A stretch of 64,000 nucleotides of DNA from Amycolatopsis tucumanensis. Lineage in GTDB: Bacteria; Actinomycetota; Actinomycetes; Mycobacteriales; Pseudonocardiaceae. Below, one piece after another: positions 62,991 to 64,000 of this stretch (position 1 is the first letter of the stretch; each line of letters begins with the position of its first letter). The position numbers were made by a program, and so were the translations under genes. The stretch is taken from the NCBI RefSeq assembly GCF_021654135.1, contig NZ_JAKGSD010000001.1, forward strand, positions 434,001-498,000, written 5' to 3'. The notes beneath the pieces were generated by a model that worked only from the letters and a program-made list of their open reading frames with translations, searched no databases and was not told where the DNA came from.

Positions 62991-63925
62991 AGGAACTCGC
63001 CGACCAGCCAGGACACCAGGGACAGCGATCCCATCGACACCAGGGTGGACACCAGCACGCAGTCCCGCACGAACCGGCTGTCCAGGGCGTACTGGCTGGT
63101 CGCGATGAAGATGTTCTGCGCGGTGGGCAGCCCGGCGCACACGGTCACGATCATCAGCACCGGGTGCGGCAGGCCGAGCAGCAGCCCGATGCCGAGGGTG
63201 ATCGCGGGCTGGGCGAACAGCTTCAGCCCGACCACGGTCGCCATCTCCACCCGCCGGGTCCCCATCGGTTCCCGGGCGCCGCCGGAGGTGAGCGACATCC
63301 CCAGCACCAGCAGCGCGGTGCCGACCCCTGCCGAGGCGAGCAGGTGCAGCGGCTGCGCCACCAGGTGCGGCAGGTGCAGCCCGCTCGCCCGGAACAGGAT
63401 CCCGGTCAGCGACGCGGCGATCACCGGGGTGCGCACCGGCAGCATCAGCAGCGTCCGCCACCGCGACCGGCCCGGCTCCCGCGCGTCGGTCTCCAGCAGG
63501 GCCAGCAGCGACGGCATCAGCACCAGCGTCTGCAGCAGGATCACCACGATGATGAACGCGGAGTCGCCGAACAGCTGCAGCAGCACCGGGATGCCCAGGT
63601 TGCCGGCGTTGGCGTAGCAGGAGGCCATCCCGCTGACCGCCCACTCCGACAGCTTGCGCCGGAAGACCCACTTGCCCAGCGCGAAGCCGATCGCGCCCAC
63701 CACGACGGTGCCGATCAGGAACGCGATCACGCCCGGGTTCAGCAGGGCGGTCAGCGGCGTGTCCTGCATGGTGGTGAACAGCACCGCGGGCATCGCGACG
63801 ACGAAGACGTACTTCGTCAGCGCCGCCTCGGCCCCGTCGCCGAGCACGCGGAACCGGCCGAGCAGGTACCCCAGTCCGGTCAGTGCCCAGATCGGCGCGA
63901 ACGCCGGCAGGACACCGCCGGTCAA
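62987..63925 (-). CDS. AEC family transporter
   Basis: 312 residues, ten predicted helices in two five-helix repeats, of the auxin efflux carrier/bile acid-anion family. Signatures are AVSGMASCYANAGNLGIPV near 95-115 and AGVGTALLVLGMSL near 205. The start TTG at 63925-63923 overlaps the hisG stop (TTGA), so translation is coupled. Probably exports or takes up organic acids or anions; link to histidine synthesis is unclear. Confidence 0.9.
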   Translation of the reverse strand: MTGGVLPAFAPIWALTGLGYLLGRFRVLGDGAEAALTKYVFVVAMPAVLFTTMQDTPLTALLNPGVIAFLIGTVVVGAIGFALGKWVFRRKLSEWAVSGMASCYANAGNLGIPVLLQLFGDSAFIIVVILLQTLVLMPSLLALLETDAREPGRSRWRTLLMLPVRTPVIAASLTGILFRASGLHLPHLVAQPLHLLASAGVGTALLVLGMSLTSGGAREPMGTRRVEMATVVGLKLFAQPAITLGIGLLLGLPHPVLMIVTVCAGLPTAQNIFIATSQYALDSRFVRDCVLVSTLVSMGSLSLVSWLVGEFL

Positions 63926-64000
63926 AGCCGGCAGGAGCGGATGTCGGAGGCGAGCACCGCCTTCGCTCCCACCTCGGCCAGTTCGTCCATGATCTGGTTG
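63922..64000 (-). CDS. hisG: ATP phosphoribosyltransferase, C-terminal end (5' partial in window)
   Basis: Only the last 26 codons are visible: NQIMDELAEVGAKAVLASDI then RSCRL and stop. This resembles the end of HisG, the first enzyme of histidine synthesis, whose PII-like regulatory domain ends in a GAK-x-ILxxxIxxCR(L/F) pattern. hisG holds the same place near this cluster in M. tuberculosis (Rv2121c). The short visible part limits certainty. Confidence 0.65.
   Translation of the reverse strand, partial: NQIMDELAEVGAKAVLASDIRSCRL

Overview
The window is 64 kb of very GC-rich DNA with frequent GTG starts, many 4-bp ATGA/GTGA gene overlaps and third codon positions that are almost always G or C. 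It carries a complete Pup-proteasome system (arc/mpa, dop, pup, prcB, prcA, pafA, pafB, pafC), RbpA, a stand-alone polyprenol-phosphate mannose synthase and an actinobacterial Lnt. This marks it as an actinomycete chromosome. The split lnt/ppm pair and the general gene content suggest a Pseudonocardiales member such as Amycolatopsis, which is an inference. From about 14.7 kb to the right edge the gene order follows the pepE-to-hisG stretch of Mycobacterium tuberculosis (roughly Rv2089c to Rv2121c), with accessory genes inserted.

Left part (0-14.7 kb): a 5'-truncated thymidine kinase; rbpA with a textbook sigma-R type promoter; a PRC-barrel/DUF2382 stress protein; an amidohydrolase-lnt-ppm operon; a stand-alone lysine 2,3-aminomutase-like radical SAM enzyme; a TSUP exporter with a divergent AraC regulator; a small double-zinc-finger protein; a one-domain lipoyl carrier; a DoxX-like protein; a DMT transporter coupled to a GT28-like glycosyltransferase; an SGNH hydrolase; and a compact RHH/MazF-like toxin-antitoxin pair that looks leaderless.

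Middle (14.7-42.7 kb): lrp-like regulator and pepE, a PolA-type 5'-3' exonuclease, an SPFH/RHH/GPP34 operon facing an ABC exporter, an SDR with an XRE regulator, a DrrAB-like exporter with its TetR regulator and doubled operator, a twice-frameshifted secreted-protein gene, a duplicated [DUF4333 protein + Eis-like acetyltransferase] unit, then helY, dagK, tatC, tatA, a small membrane protein, pafC and pafB. A TetR/MMPL efflux module separates pafBC from pafA, and pafA is translationally coupled to a DUF1684 gene.

Right part (42.7-64 kb): a pentapeptide-repeat protein, a striking degenerate tandem-repeat array of about 41-bp units, the prcA-prcB-pup-dop operon (Pup is encoded with C-terminal Glu), a Nudix hydrolase, a lipoprotein, an aldo/keto reductase apparently starting at CTG and controlled with a small HTH gene by copies of a 16-bp palindrome, arc/mpa, two paralogous proline/glutamine-rich membrane proteins, trmI, a site-2 protease with CBS domains, a RecB-like nuclease, a thioesterase, an orphan ParA, a phosphotransferase, an ECF42-type sigma factor with its DGPF partner and SnoaL-like neighbour around a likely self-recognised palindromic promoter, an AEC carrier and the 3' end of hisG.

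The main functional theme is protein turnover: substrates are tagged by PafA with Pup, removed or recycled by Dop, and unfolded by Arc into the PrcAB core, while PafBC is a DNA-damage regulator in mycobacteria. No tRNA, rRNA, CRISPR array or intact insertion sequence was seen.
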